Below, one piece after another: positions 35,268 to 44,748 of a DNA stretch of 64,000 bases. This stretch comes from Saxibacter everestensis (lineage in GTDB: Bacteria > Actinomycetota > Actinomycetes > Actinomycetales > Brevibacteriaceae): positions 3,334,550 through 3,398,549 of the forward strand of contig NZ_CP090958.1 in the NCBI RefSeq assembly GCF_025787225.1. Direction: 5' to 3'. Under the pieces are notes generated by a model that ran no database searches, was not told the origin of the DNA, and worked only from the letters and a program-made list of their open reading frames with translations. A program made the position numbers and the translations under genes. Within the stretch, counting starts at the first letter, position 1. Every line of letters starts with the position of its first letter.

Positions 35268-35422
35268 CGGCCAGGACGCGCCCTGGGTCAGGATCCGCTG
35301 TCTGACATGGATCGATTCGATAGGTCCTTCTGAATAAGTTGATGGTCGTTACCTGTACCGCGCCCTAGTGTTGAACACCAACGAGCCAGCGACTGGCCGG
35401 TCCGTGATCACGAGGAGGAGAC

Positions 35423-36766
35423 ATGGACGACATCGCAAGCATGAACTACGAAAGTGCCCGCAAGGGGCTCAAAAAGAACGTGGCCGCCGGGGCCATCGGG
35501 GTGCTCGTTCACTGGTTCGACTGGGCGATCTACGCCTACCTGGCGACGACGATCGCCGGCATCTTCTTCCCGCAGCAGGACGAGACGGCTGCACTGCTGT
35601 CCGTCTTCGGTGTGTTCGCCATCGCCTTCTTCGTCCGTCCCATCGGGTCGATTCTCTTCGGACACCTCGGCGACACCCTCGGGCGCAAGAAGACACTGTC
35701 CCTTGTCATCGTCGTGATGGCTTCGGGAACGCTCCTGCTTGGCTTGCTCCCCTCCTACGACTCGATCGGCATCTGGGCACCAATCCTGCTCGTCGTTGCC
35801 CGCATCATCCAGGGGATTGCCGCCGGCGGCGAGTTCGGCTCAGCCGCGGCCTTCCTGGCGGAGTACTCGCCGCCGAAACGGCGCGGCTTCGGCTGCTCGT
35901 GGATCGAGTTCGGTTCGGTGCTGGGCTTCCTACTGGCGTCGATGGTCGTGGCCGGGATGTTCGCTATCTTCACGCCGGAGCAGATCGATTCCTGGGCGTG
36001 GCGCTTGCCATTTCTCATCACAGTGCCCCTGGCGCTGGTGGGCCTCTACATCCGGATGAAGATCGAGGACACTCCCGAATACCAGGCACTCCAGGCGCTC
36101 GACACCGTGCCGGTCGCGCCCATTCGCGAGGTGTTCCGCCGGAACAGCAAGCAGTTCTTTCAGACGATCGGCATCGAGATCTTCATGAACTGCACGTTCT
36201 ACGTGGTGCTCGTTTACCTCATCACCTATCAGGAGCAGTTGGTCGGTCTGACGGCCGGAGAGGCAGCGGTGCTTTCCACGGTGGCATCGCTGACGGCGAT
36301 CGCGATCATTCCGCTCTCGGGGATCGCCTCCGACCGATTCGGGCGCAAGCCGGTGCTGACCACCGCGGGCGTGCTCCTTGTCCTGCTTGCTTATCCTCTT
36401 TTCGCGTACATGAATCAGGGCACAGTGACGGCCGGGTTCCTCTCGACCTTCGGGCTGGCAGCTATCCTGGCCCTCATCCTCGGCACGCATGCGTCCACCG
36501 TTGCCGAGCTCTTCCCAACCCGCACCCGCCAGAGCGGCCTGTCCATGGCCTACAGTGTCGCCGGCGCCTTCTTCGCCGGGACTCTGCCGTACGTGAACAC
36601 CTGGCTGATCGGGGTGACGGGCAATGAAATGGTGCCCGCCTTCACCCTGATGGCGGTGGGCGCGGTCGGCCTGATCACCATCTCCACCATCCCGGAGACC
36701 CGCGGCGTGAATCTGCTCCACGAATCGGACACCCGCGTCGATTCAGCCAGTCGAGACCGGGGCTGA
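35423..36766 (+). CDS. MFS transporter, metabolite:H+ symporter (MHS) family
   Basis: A 447-residue MFS protein with 12 helices. The MHS hallmarks are visible: FDWAIYAYLATTIAGIFFP in helix 1, RPIGSILFGHLGDTLGRKK and RIIQGIAAGGEFGSAAAFL. Family members carry shikimate, citrate, proline/betaine and other acids with protons. ATG 35423 follows GAGGAG. A short palindrome GTGTT-G-AACAC lies at 35368-35378 in its promoter. It is probably the importer for the substrate of the FMO operon. Confidence 0.93.
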   Translation: MDDIASMNYESARKGLKKNVAAGAIGVLVHWFDWAIYAYLATTIAGIFFPQQDETAALLSVFGVFAIAFFVRPIGSILFGHLGDTLGRKKTLSLVIVVMASGTLLLGLLPSYDSIGIWAPILLVVARIIQGIAAGGEFGSAAAFLAEYSPPKRRGFGCSWIEFGSVLGFLLASMVVAGMFAIFTPEQIDSWAWRLPFLITVPLALVGLYIRMKIEDTPEYQALQALDTVPVAPIREVFRRNSKQFFQTIGIEIFMNCTFYVVLVYLITYQEQLVGLTAGEAAVLSTVASLTAIAIIPLSGIASDRFGRKPVLTTAGVLLVLLAYPLFAYMNQGTVTAGFLSTFGLAAILALILGTHASTVAELFPTRTRQSGLSMAYSVAGAFFAGTLPYVNTWLIGVTGNEMVPAFTLMAVGAVGLITISTIPETRGVNLLHESDTRVDSASRDRG

Positions 36767-36869
36767 CCCAGCTGTTTGTCCGATACCGTAGGTCGGACAC
36801 TGTCGTCCGGGCCCGCCGCATCCGTGGCGGGGTGGGGCGTCCCGTTTCGTCGGCGAGGGGGCAGACGCC

Positions 36870-37796
36870 GTGATCATCACCCTTCGACAGCTCGAGTACT
36901 TCGCGATGGTTGCGGACCAAGGTACCGTCACTGCGGCAGCGCAGCAGCTCTACCTGTCCCAGTCTGCGGTGTCCAACGCGATCGCAGACCTGGAGCGACT
37001 GCTCGACGTGAAGCTGTTCGTCCGGCATGCACGCGGCCTCTCGCTGACTCGGGAAGGGCGGGCAGTGCTCAGCCAGGCCCAGTTCCTCCTGCGGGACGCA
37101 GCAGATCTCGAGCGCAACGCGGCCATACTGGGCGACGACCTCTCCGGCACCCTGAGTGTCGGGTGCTACTCGACAATCGCCCCGTTGCTGCTGCCGCGCG
37201 TCGTGGCCGACTTCGCCACGAAGCACCCCGGCGTCGATGTGCAGTTCGCGGAGGGTTCCCGCAGCGAGTTGCTCGAAGACCTGACCCTGGGTCGCTATGA
37301 CGTCCTGGTCCTCTACGACTACCGGTTCAAGGACGACCTCTCCGAGATCGGACAGTCGACGCCTCTGGGCTCCATCCCGCCATACGCGTTGCTGCCTCCT
37401 GAGCACCGGCTGACCGGGTGCGGCCCGGTCGCACTCGCGGATCTCGCGGCGGACCCGTTGATCCTCTTCGGACTCGAGCCTGCCGACCAGTACTTCCTCT
37501 CCCTTTTCGAGTTGGAGGGGCTCACCCCCAATGTGCGTTACCGCACCGGAAACTACGAGGTGCTCCGCGGGCTTGTGGCACGCGGGGTCGGATACTCGCT
37601 GCTCACCCAGCGCACCCGCCAGACGACCAGTTACGAGGGTCTCGCTTACTCCGCCGCCGAACTCGAGGGCAACTATGAGCCCCTAGGCGTGATCGCTGTC
37701 ACCCCGAGCCGGCATAGGCTTACTCGTCGGGTGGACGCCTTCGTCAACTCGGCGACGGCTGTCTTCGCCGAGGCCCCGACCTATGATCAGGAGTGA
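36870..37796 (+). CDS. LysR-family regulator, paralogue
   Basis: A 308-residue LysR protein with GTG start and GAGGGG upstream. HTH: LRQLEYFAMVADQGTVTAAAQQLYLSQSAVSNAIADLE. It follows the MHS transporter on the same strand and resembles the LysR at 34359 (YFLSLFELEGLTPNVRYR against YFLSIFHDAHLRPQVHQR). Two related LysR genes flanking one transporter suggests duplication within a substrate-sensing locus. Confidence 0.92.
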   Translation: MIITLRQLEYFAMVADQGTVTAAAQQLYLSQSAVSNAIADLERLLDVKLFVRHARGLSLTREGRAVLSQAQFLLRDAADLERNAAILGDDLSGTLSVGCYSTIAPLLLPRVVADFATKHPGVDVQFAEGSRSELLEDLTLGRYDVLVLYDYRFKDDLSEIGQSTPLGSIPPYALLPPEHRLTGCGPVALADLAADPLILFGLEPADQYFLSLFELEGLTPNVRYRTGNYEVLRGLVARGVGYSLLTQRTRQTTSYEGLAYSAAELEGNYEPLGVIAVTPSRHRLTRRVDAFVNSATAVFAEAPTYDQE

Positions 37797-37892
37797 GGTT
37801 CGCGGAGTTTCCCTTGGTTCTTGACTGGCGGACTCCTGCACCGCTGGCGCGGTAATTAACACTCGAACTCGGCATCAGAGTGAGCCGCAGAT

Positions 37893-38858
37893 CTATCCCT
37901 GCACCGGGTTAACCGGTTGCCCTCCCCGAAGCACTTGGGCGACATCCCGGACAACCGCCTCGCCCATAGCAGCGTTCGCGCCGTCACTGAAGGCGCCGAT
38001 ATGCGGTGTCAGCACGAGATTCGGAGCCGTGAGCAGCGGGTCATCGGCACGCAGGGGCTCGGTGCCGAAGGCATCCAGCGCGGCGAAGTCCAGGTGGCCT
38101 GCGTGCAGCAGCTCCGCCAGTGCCGTCTCGTCCACCAGGCCACCACGCGCCGCATTGACCAGTCCGGCGCCTCGGGGCATCATCTCAAGCAGGTCCCTGG
38201 TGAGCAGCGGCTGATCGCCCGGCCCAAACGGCATATGCAGTGTGACGAAATTGCTGATCGCAACACAATCCTCAAGTGAGACCGAGCGGACGCCGGCAGC
38301 GTCGAAGTCCGCTGCCGGTACGAACGGGTCGTAGCCGACCAGTGTCAGCCCGAACCCGTGAGCCCGCTGAGCCACGCAGCGCCCAATTCGTCCGAAGCCC
38401 ACGATCCCCAGGGTCTTGCCGCGAAGTTCCTGCCCAAAGAATGTTGTCCACTGCCCCGCACGCAGCGAAGCGTCCGCCTGGACAATTCTGCGTGCCGAGG
38501 AAAGCAACAGCCCCATCGTCAGGTCTGCCACCCCATCTGCATTGGCACCCGGGGCATTGACGACCGCGATGCCCATGTCCGCGGCTGCCAACAGATCGAT
38601 ATTGTCGGTCCCCACCCCATGCTTGGCCACCACTTTCAGGCTTGGGGCGGATTCAAGTACCGAACGATCGACGCTGTCGAGGCCGACAATCACGCCTTCC
38701 GCGTCGCCGATCACACTGACCAGGTCCTGGCCAGACAGCGGGTGCCCTTCCGTCTTCCACACCAGGCCCAGGTCTTCCTGCTTCGCGGTTTCGATCGGTC
38801 GCTTCGAGTGCTTTGCGAACGACGGGGTTGTTACCACTACGGGGCCGAGAGGAGGCAT
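37893..38858 (-). CDS. D-2-hydroxyacid dehydrogenase
   Basis: A 321-residue NAD-dependent dehydrogenase. The cofactor motif is GKTLGIVGFGRIGRCVAQRA (near 145); catalytic residues appear as Arg in VNAARGGLVDE, Glu further on, and His in LVLTPHIGAFSDG. It oxidises or reduces 2-hydroxy acids such as glycerate, and here presumably a product of the adjacent HpcH aldolase. The start ATG 38858 follows the transporter stop by one base (TGAGATG). It is the end of the leftward acid-sugar operon. Confidence 0.92.
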   Translation of the reverse strand: MPPLGPVVVTTPSFAKHSKRPIETAKQEDLGLVWKTEGHPLSGQDLVSVIGDAEGVIVGLDSVDRSVLESAPSLKVVAKHGVGTDNIDLLAAADMGIAVVNAPGANADGVADLTMGLLLSSARRIVQADASLRAGQWTTFFGQELRGKTLGIVGFGRIGRCVAQRAHGFGLTLVGYDPFVPAADFDAAGVRSVSLEDCVAISNFVTLHMPFGPGDQPLLTRDLLEMMPRGAGLVNAARGGLVDETALAELLHAGHLDFAALDAFGTEPLRADDPLLTAPNLVLTPHIGAFSDGANAAMGEAVVRDVAQVLRGGQPVNPVQG

Positions 38859-38859
38859 C

Positions 38860-40287
38860 TCACTCTCCTCCAATTCCAACGCCGAACACCTTCAGCGTGG
38901 AGTAAATGCCCAGCGCCGCGATGGCGAAACTGCTGAGTACCAACGCGATGGTGAAAACCCGGTTCCGCTTGAAGCGAGGTGCCACCTCTGTCGCACGCAG
39001 ACGCCAGACGGCGATCACCACCGCAATCAGGAAGATCCCGCTCGCAATACCGCCGATCTGCACCATGATGACTGGCGACTGAATGAGGAGGAAGCTGATG
39101 GCCCAGATGATCGGGAAAACAATCGTAAGTACCCGGATGGTGCGCTGGCGAGACTTCAGATCCTTCCAGTCGATCACCCCGAGCAAACCGAGCGTGTTCG
39201 TCCAGAGTCGGGGCACGCTTGCGCTTGAGGCGACGAAGGTCGAGCCGAGCACGGCGACCGCACCGATCAGGAATGCCCACATCGCCCAGCCGCCCATCGT
39301 GTCGGTGTACATTCTCGACAACGTGGTGATCATCTCGTTGCCTTCGGGCACCAGTCCCTGCGGATGCAGGATCGCCGCACCGATGATGTAGAACGACAGC
39401 GTGCACAGAGTAGAGACGATCCAGGATACGAGCACGTCGGTGCGCATCACCCTGATCCAGCCTTCCGCGCGGCGGGCACGATTTTCGCTGCCGTCATCCG
39501 GACCGGTCCACCGGGCGTACCCCTTTTCCAGGCACCAGTAGGTGTAGGTAGTCATCTCATCCGCTCCGACTCCGGTGATTCCGAACATGGCGACTGCGAA
39601 ACCGATAGTGCCGGCCGGGATGGCGAGGCTAAGCCCGCTGGCCAGGTCGGCGCCGGTGTAGGCGAAATCGGTCAGCGGCAGGGCTAATGCGAGCCCGACA
39701 GTGATGACGGTGAACAGCACGACCGCGACGAGAGAGAATCGTTCGACGATCCCGTACTTGCTGGTGGACAGCAGGGTAATGACGAGCGCTACCGTAACGA
39801 CCGTCCAGAAGATCAGCGATGGCTGGCCGAGTGGTTCGCCAATCACCGGGGCCATGATGCTCAATGCGGCCACTGTGCCGCCAATTATGCCGCCGCGCTG
39901 CAGAACCTTGGCGAAGTCCATCAGAATCCAGAGCATGTTGATCCAGCCGACACCACGAACCTTGGTGCCGACCTGGCTGAATCCCTCGAGCGCTGTCTTA
40001 CCGTTGAGGATCGTCCACTGCGCAAGTTCCATCTGCACCCAGACCTTGATCGCGGTACTGATGATCACCAGCCACAACAGGACGAAACCTGCTTTGGCGC
40101 CCAGCGCCGTGGTCGTAATCAGCTCCCCGGAACCGATTACCGCCGCCGAGATAACCAGGCCCGGCCCCAGATACTTCAGCCGCCCGCGAAATGTTGTCGG
40201 CGGCTCGACCGCGTCTGCAGGGTCGAGCTGATACGGGTCGACCGGGGTTTGGAGCGGGTTGCGCTTAGCGGATGTCAACTCTGACAT
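38860..40287 (-). CDS. Nramp-related transporter lacking the metal-site motifs
   Basis: A 475-residue, 11 to 12-helix protein. Overall it is Nramp-like (LKYLGPGLVISAAVIGSGEL), but the canonical metal-ligand DPGN in helix 1 reads SGEL, and the helix-6 MPH region reads GADEMTTYTYWCLEKGYARW. Metal transport therefore looks unlikely. It sits between an aldolase and a hydroxyacid dehydrogenase in an acid-sugar operon, and no other transporter exists in the regulon, so I infer it imports the organic substrate. Confidence 0.85.
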   Translation of the reverse strand: MSELTSAKRNPLQTPVDPYQLDPADAVEPPTTFRGRLKYLGPGLVISAAVIGSGELITTTALGAKAGFVLLWLVIISTAIKVWVQMELAQWTILNGKTALEGFSQVGTKVRGVGWINMLWILMDFAKVLQRGGIIGGTVAALSIMAPVIGEPLGQPSLIFWTVVTVALVITLLSTSKYGIVERFSLVAVVLFTVITVGLALALPLTDFAYTGADLASGLSLAIPAGTIGFAVAMFGITGVGADEMTTYTYWCLEKGYARWTGPDDGSENRARRAEGWIRVMRTDVLVSWIVSTLCTLSFYIIGAAILHPQGLVPEGNEMITTLSRMYTDTMGGWAMWAFLIGAVAVLGSTFVASSASVPRLWTNTLGLLGVIDWKDLKSRQRTIRVLTIVFPIIWAISFLLIQSPVIMVQIGGIASGIFLIAVVIAVWRLRATEVAPRFKRNRVFTIALVLSSFAIAALGIYSTLKVFGVGIGGE

Positions 40288-40396
40288 GGGGATCCAATCC
40301 AGTTGGAGGCGAGTACGGGTGGTGCGAGGACAGGGGCATGGCTACGTGGACCGGAATATCGGCGTCGTCGGCACGTCGGGGCCGACTGGTCTGCGG

Positions 40397-41158
40397 CTAT
40401 GCCTTGGCAGCGGCCAGATGGTCGGCGGCTGCCCGCTCGAGGTGGACCACGTCCGAGGAGACGGTGGCGAAGGTGTAACCCTGGGCAAGTCGCTTGGCCG
40501 CGGTAGTTCCGTCCGGGTTGTGAATGCCAGCGGCAATTCCAGCAGAAGCCGCAGCTTTGCTGACGCGTTCGAGCGCGGCGTCGAACTCATCCGACACGGC
40601 AGGATCGCCTGGGAACGCACCACCGACCGCGAGGCAAAGGTCCGAGGGCCCGACGTAGACGCCGTCCAGGCCAGGGGTTGCGCAAATCTCTTCCACGTTT
40701 TCCAGACCCTGAGGGGTTTCAATCATGACAAGGACAACCGTCAGATCGTTGGCATCAGCAGGCGTCGGACCGACGCGCAGCCCGGAACGCATCGGTCCAT
40801 AGGAACGGATTCCGAGCGGTGGGTACTTGGCGGCGGACACCGCGGCGGCTGCCTCATCGGCTGAGTTGACCAGTGGGACGATTACCCCAGCGGCGCCGGC
40901 GTCGAGCGCGTGCCCGATCGGCGTCACGCCGTTCTCCTCTACCCGCACCATGCCTACGGACTTGCCACCAGCATCGACGGCCATCAGATTAGCCACCAGA
41001 CCGGAATAGCCCATCAGGCCATGCTGCGCGTCGAGGCAAACGTAGTCGTAGCCGAGTCGGGCGATTCGCTCAGTGCCCACAGGGGCGTCCATCACGATCC
41101 AATAGCCGACGGTCTGTTCGCGAGCGCGAACTTTGCGGGCGAATTCCATTGGAGTCAT
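40397..41158 (-). CDS. HpcH/HpaI-type aldolase
   Basis: A 253-residue class II pyruvate aldolase. Motifs: the base region GYDYVCLDAQHGLMGYS, the metal-ligand Glu in VMIETPQGLENV, Asp in GPSDLCLAVGG and ARCLEAG-like AGAAGVIVPLVNSADEA. It cleaves 2-keto-3-deoxy acids to pyruvate plus an aldehyde. ATG 41158 follows AAGGACC. The AKR behind it would reduce the aldehyde and the downstream dehydrogenase would handle the hydroxyacid. Confidence 0.92.
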   Translation of the reverse strand: MTPMEFARKVRAREQTVGYWIVMDAPVGTERIARLGYDYVCLDAQHGLMGYSGLVANLMAVDAGGKSVGMVRVEENGVTPIGHALDAGAAGVIVPLVNSADEAAAAVSAAKYPPLGIRSYGPMRSGLRVGPTPADANDLTVVLVMIETPQGLENVEEICATPGLDGVYVGPSDLCLAVGGAFPGDPAVSDEFDAALERVSKAAASAGIAAGIHNPDGTTAAKRLAQGYTFATVSSDVVHLERAAADHLAAAKA

Positions 41159-41173
41159 ATTTCTGGGTCCTTG

Positions 41174-41207
41174 TCTTCTCTGTGGTGAGGTCTTCTCTGT
41201 GGTGAGG
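41174..41207. repeat. 17-base perfect tandem repeat in the aldolase leader
   Basis: TCTTCTCTGTGGTGAGG is present twice head to tail (41174-41190, 41191-41207) between the AKR stop and the aldolase start. It changes the spacing between the genes but not the ribosome site (AAGGACC). Confidence 0.9.
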
Positions 41208-41239
41208 TTGTGGCGCATCGGCCCCAGTATTAATGGGCA

Positions 41240-42223
41240 TCATCGGTTGTAGGCGGGCATCGGACCGCGAAGGGCCGCGCCGACCTCGTCGCACGCCGCG
41301 ACGACATCAGCCGGCAATGGCCCGCGGCCGACCGCCTCGATGTTGTCCATCAGCTGTGTTGTCTTTGAGCCGCCCAACAGGATCGCGTCGGGAACCGAAC
41401 TGCCTGCCAGCCAGCGAAGGGACAGTTCGACAAGGCTGACACCTGCGCCCGATGCGATGACGGACAGCTGGGCAATCGCATCGAACAGCTGCTGGTTCCA
41501 ATATCGCTGCCGGTACATTTCAGCGAGCTTCGAGTCGCCAAACCGCCCGGTCTCCGGGGCATTCTCAAAAGCGTGGCGACCGGTGAGCAGACCGCCGCCC
41601 AACGGGTTGTACACGATGGTTAAGACGTCATGGTTGCGAGCGAACTCGGCATACTCCTCGTCGAGACGCCTGGCGACGAGGTTGTACAGCTGTTGTGCCA
41701 CCACCGGTCGCGGGGCGCCGACCTGCTCAGCGACTCTGATCACGTCGGCGATTTGCCACGCCGCGAAGTTCGAGACGCCAAGCGCCTTGATCTTTCCTTC
41801 GCCGACCAGGTCGCGCACGGTGGCGAGCGTCTCTTCCAACGGCGCGAGGCGATCAGGCTGGTGCAGGTAGAACAGGTCGATAGTCTCGACGCCGAGCCGC
41901 CGAAGGCTCCCCTCAACACTCGACCGCAATCCCGCCGCAGAGAGCGGCGAACTATCACCGGCATCCGGATGCGGCATTCCTGCCTTGGTGGCGAGCACGA
42001 TCGAATCCCGGTGCCTGGCTACGAGCGGAGCGAGAATGCCTTCCGCCCTACCGGCGGCGTAACCATTCGCAGTGTCGATTCCGGTGATACCGGCCTCGAT
42101 GGCGGCTTCGAACATGCCTTCTGCCTGTGATGCTTCAAGGGTGTCCCCGAAAGTCATCGTGCCGAGCACCAAAGTCGATAGCGGAATTTCCACTCCGGGA
42201 ACTTCTATTCTGCCCACGGTCAT
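41240..42223 (-). CDS. Aldo/keto reductase
   Basis: A 327-residue AKR. Catalytic residues: Asp and Tyr in TGIDTANGYAAGRAEG, Lys in IVLATKAGMP, His in TIDLFYLHQPD. It is first in the leftward operon and probably reduces or oxidises the sugar-derived aldehyde. Divergent from the DUF1537 kinase across the AGTTGCG operator array. Confidence 0.93.
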   Translation of the reverse strand: MTVGRIEVPGVEIPLSTLVLGTMTFGDTLEASQAEGMFEAAIEAGITGIDTANGYAAGRAEGILAPLVARHRDSIVLATKAGMPHPDAGDSSPLSAAGLRSSVEGSLRRLGVETIDLFYLHQPDRLAPLEETLATVRDLVGEGKIKALGVSNFAAWQIADVIRVAEQVGAPRPVVAQQLYNLVARRLDEEYAEFARNHDVLTIVYNPLGGGLLTGRHAFENAPETGRFGDSKLAEMYRQRYWNQQLFDAIAQLSVIASGAGVSLVELSLRWLAGSSVPDAILLGGSKTTQLMDNIEAVGRGPLPADVVAACDEVGAALRGPMPAYNR

Positions 42224-42295
42224 CTCTGACCTCCCGCTGATGCCGTTACGGGTGTAGAACGGCGTGGATGAAAGTTGTCTGGATCACAGTGACAC

Positions 42296-42334
42296 AGTTG
42301 CGTGTTTCGCGCAACTCTGCAATTCTTAGTTGCG
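42296..42334. promoter_or_regulatory. AGTTGCG operator array
   Basis: AGTTGCG (42296-42302), its exact complement CGCAACT (42310-42316) and a further AGTTGCG (42328-42334) lie in the 153-base region between the two divergent acid-sugar operons. They form one perfect 7-base-arm dyad plus a half-site. The DeoR gene at the end of the rightward operon is the likely binder. The heptamer also occurs within the repeats at 46537. Confidence 0.5.
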
Positions 42335-42376
42335 TAATTCAAGCGTTTGGTTTGTCGATTCGAAGGCGAGGGCACG

Positions 42377-43714
42377 GTGAAGGTCCTGGTTCTTGCCGAC
42401 GATCTGTCCGGCGCAGCCGAAACTGCTGCTGCCTTTCTACGCCTACCGGGTCGGATCACTATCGAGCTCACCCGGCACGAAGTCGAGCGTCCCAGGGACA
42501 CCTCAGAGGCCCTGCAAATTTTCGACACCGATTCGCGCACGGCTGACGAGGATACCGCTGTCGCCCGGTTGCGAAGCGCCCTGCGTGGATCGAACAAGGA
42601 TCCGGCATCGGGCTCGGCTGCACCGTCGGTGAACAACAGCGAAGAACCGGGCAGTTCTCGACTTATCTTCAAGAAAGTCGACTCCCTGCTCCGCGGCAAT
42701 ATCGCAGCCGAGGTTGCGCAGCTGAGCAAGCTTAGCGATGGGTTCGCTATCTTCGCGCCAGCTCTGCCGGCGTTGGGACGAACCATCATCGACGGTCGTC
42801 CAATCGTCAACGATGTTCCGCTAAGGGATACCGGTCTCTGGCGAGCGGAGCCGACCAACCCACCGGACTCGGTGCGCGACCTGTTCGAGCCGCTAGCCGG
42901 TCGCGTGGTCGGCCCACATGTCGTACCGCTATCCGTTGTCCGCTCCGGCCACCTTCTCGGCGAATTGCGTGAACTGCGCAACAAGGGCCTCGTTGCAATA
43001 TGCGATGCGGTCAACGATGACGATCTGCAGAGGATCGCGAAAAGCGCGCTCACTCTTCCTGACCCGGTTGTGATCGGCTCCGCCGGCCTCGCCACCGCCG
43101 TGGCGTCCGAACTCCTGGCGGCCGATTCGTCGACGACGGGGCCTTGCTCATCCGCCATATTCCCCTCAATAGACGGATCGCCCCGTCCGTACCCGTTGTT
43201 CCTGGTGGGTTCGGCGTCGATTGCGGCGCTTGAGCAGGGTGAGCTGCTCGCCCGCGAAGGCGTGGCGACCGTCCTTGTCCATGCCGCACTGCTCGCGAAC
43301 TCAGCCGGCGAGGGGACGCGCGAGGCCTGGCGAAAGACTCTGCACGACGAACTATTGACCGGCCCTGTGCTGGTGAGGCTCGCGATCGACGGAATCGCGC
43401 CAGAGTCGGCCCGCCAGTTCGCCCGCTCGCTTGCCGACCTGGTCGCCCCCGTAGCAATGGAACATGACCTGTTTCTGACCGGAGGAGAAACGGCACGACG
43501 AGTACTCGATGCCATGGCGGTGACAGAGCTCGAGCCAGTGCACGAGGTGCATCACGGCGCGGTGCTCTCTCTCGCGCAATCCGCGAAATTGCCGGGCGGC
43601 GTCCAGAAGATCATCACTCGTCCCGGCAGCTTCGGCGAAATCGACAGCCTGATCCGGGTCCTTCGTGCCTTCACTACCGCCGCACCAACTATCAAGGAAA
43701 AGACTCACTCATGA
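42377..43714 (+). CDS. DUF1537 four-carbon acid-sugar kinase-family protein
   Basis: A 445-residue kinase. The diagnostic opening is VKVLVLADDLSGAAETAAAF from GTG 42377; the family core FKKVDSLLRGNIAAEVAQL and the C-terminal nucleotide-site region FLTGGETARRVLDAM are present. Members phosphorylate D-threonate, D-erythronate and relatives at O4. Immediately coupled (ATGA) to the PdxA2-type dehydrogenase that oxidises such 4-phosphates, a known pairing. Confidence 0.93.
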   Translation: MKVLVLADDLSGAAETAAAFLRLPGRITIELTRHEVERPRDTSEALQIFDTDSRTADEDTAVARLRSALRGSNKDPASGSAAPSVNNSEEPGSSRLIFKKVDSLLRGNIAAEVAQLSKLSDGFAIFAPALPALGRTIIDGRPIVNDVPLRDTGLWRAEPTNPPDSVRDLFEPLAGRVVGPHVVPLSVVRSGHLLGELRELRNKGLVAICDAVNDDDLQRIAKSALTLPDPVVIGSAGLATAVASELLAADSSTTGPCSSAIFPSIDGSPRPYPLFLVGSASIAALEQGELLAREGVATVLVHAALLANSAGEGTREAWRKTLHDELLTGPVLVRLAIDGIAPESARQFARSLADLVAPVAMEHDLFLTGGETARRVLDAMAVTELEPVHEVHHGAVLSLAQSAKLPGGVQKIITRPGSFGEIDSLIRVLRAFTTAAPTIKEKTHS

Positions 43715-44700
43715 ACCTACCAATTGTTGCCATCACCATGGGCGACGGCGCAGGAATCGGACCCGAAGTAACGGTCGGGGCACTGTTGGACCCCGTCGTC
43801 GCCACCCTTTGCCGCCCGGTCGTGATTGGGGACACCTCGCGCCTGCACGCTGCGGCGAAGGGCCTGGGTGTCGATCTAAAGATCGCGGCGGTCGAGAGCA
43901 TTTCGGATGCAGTGTTTGAGCCTGGGAGGTTGAACGTGATCGACCTCGGGCTACTACCAGAAGATCTACCGTGGGGGGAAGTTTCCCCGCTCGCCGGAGA
44001 CGCCGCGTACCACTACGTACGGGTCGCAGCGGAGCTTGCGGTAGCTGGCGAGGTCCAGGCCATCTGTACGGCTCCGCTGAACAAAGAGGCCCTGCATGCC
44101 GGCGGGCACAATTACCCGGGTCATACGGAGATGCTCGCCGCCCTCACCGGCACCGACGAGGTATCGATGATGCTCTCGACGCCACGACTCAAGGTCATCC
44201 ACGTGACAACCCACGTTGGGTTGATCGATGCAGTCGGGAAGATCGAGCCTGGCCTGGTGGAACGGACAATCCGTCGCGGCGACGAAGCCTTGCGCCGAGC
44301 GGGAAACCCGGCGCCGAAGATCGGTGTCTGTGCCATTAACCCGCATGCCGGTGAAAACGGACTGTTCGGTTATGACGAGGAGGCGCAAAAGATAACGCCC
44401 GGTATAGAGGCTGCCCGCGCAGCTGGCATTGACGCCGTCGGCCCATTGCCGGCAGACACAGCGTTCTTCCTTGCCGGCCGGGGTGACTACGATCTGATCG
44501 TCGCGATGTATCACGACCAAGGGCACGGTCCGATCAAGGTGCTCGGCATCGAAGCCGGGGTCAACATCACGGTCGGGCTGCCGGTGATCCGGACGTCCGT
44601 CGACCACGGCACGGCCTTCGACATCGCCGGCACTGCCACCGCCGATCCGGCGAGCATGGTCGAGGCGATCCGCCAGGCGGCCGAGATGGCGACCCGATAG
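43711..44700 (+). CDS. pdxA2: PdxA2-type 4-phospho-acid-sugar dehydrogenase
   Basis: A 329-residue PdxA-family protein. It opens VAITMGDGAGIGPEV; the three metal-ligand histidines are placed in YPGHTEML, INPHAGENG and MYHDQGHGP. When paired with DUF1537 kinases the enzyme oxidises and decarboxylates 4-phospho-D-threonate or -erythronate to dihydroxyacetone phosphate (family knowledge) rather than making vitamin B6. The next gene begins about 50 bases after its stop. Confidence 0.92.
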   Translation: MNLPIVAITMGDGAGIGPEVTVGALLDPVVATLCRPVVIGDTSRLHAAAKGLGVDLKIAAVESISDAVFEPGRLNVIDLGLLPEDLPWGEVSPLAGDAAYHYVRVAAELAVAGEVQAICTAPLNKEALHAGGHNYPGHTEMLAALTGTDEVSMMLSTPRLKVIHVTTHVGLIDAVGKIEPGLVERTIRRGDEALRRAGNPAPKIGVCAINPHAGENGLFGYDEEAQKITPGIEAARAAGIDAVGPLPADTAFFLAGRGDYDLIVAMYHDQGHGPIKVLGIEAGVNITVGLPVIRTSVDHGTAFDIAGTATADPASMVEAIRQAAEMATR

Positions 44701-44748
44701 GCTCGCCGCATGCATAAAGAAAGGACCGTTACCGCCGAGGGGGAGGCC

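Noticed and set aside
42220-43515. 431-codon open frame antisense to the DUF1537 kinase gene
   Set aside because: Its sequence is Ser/Arg-rich with no domain, and the plus-strand protein has clear family motifs.
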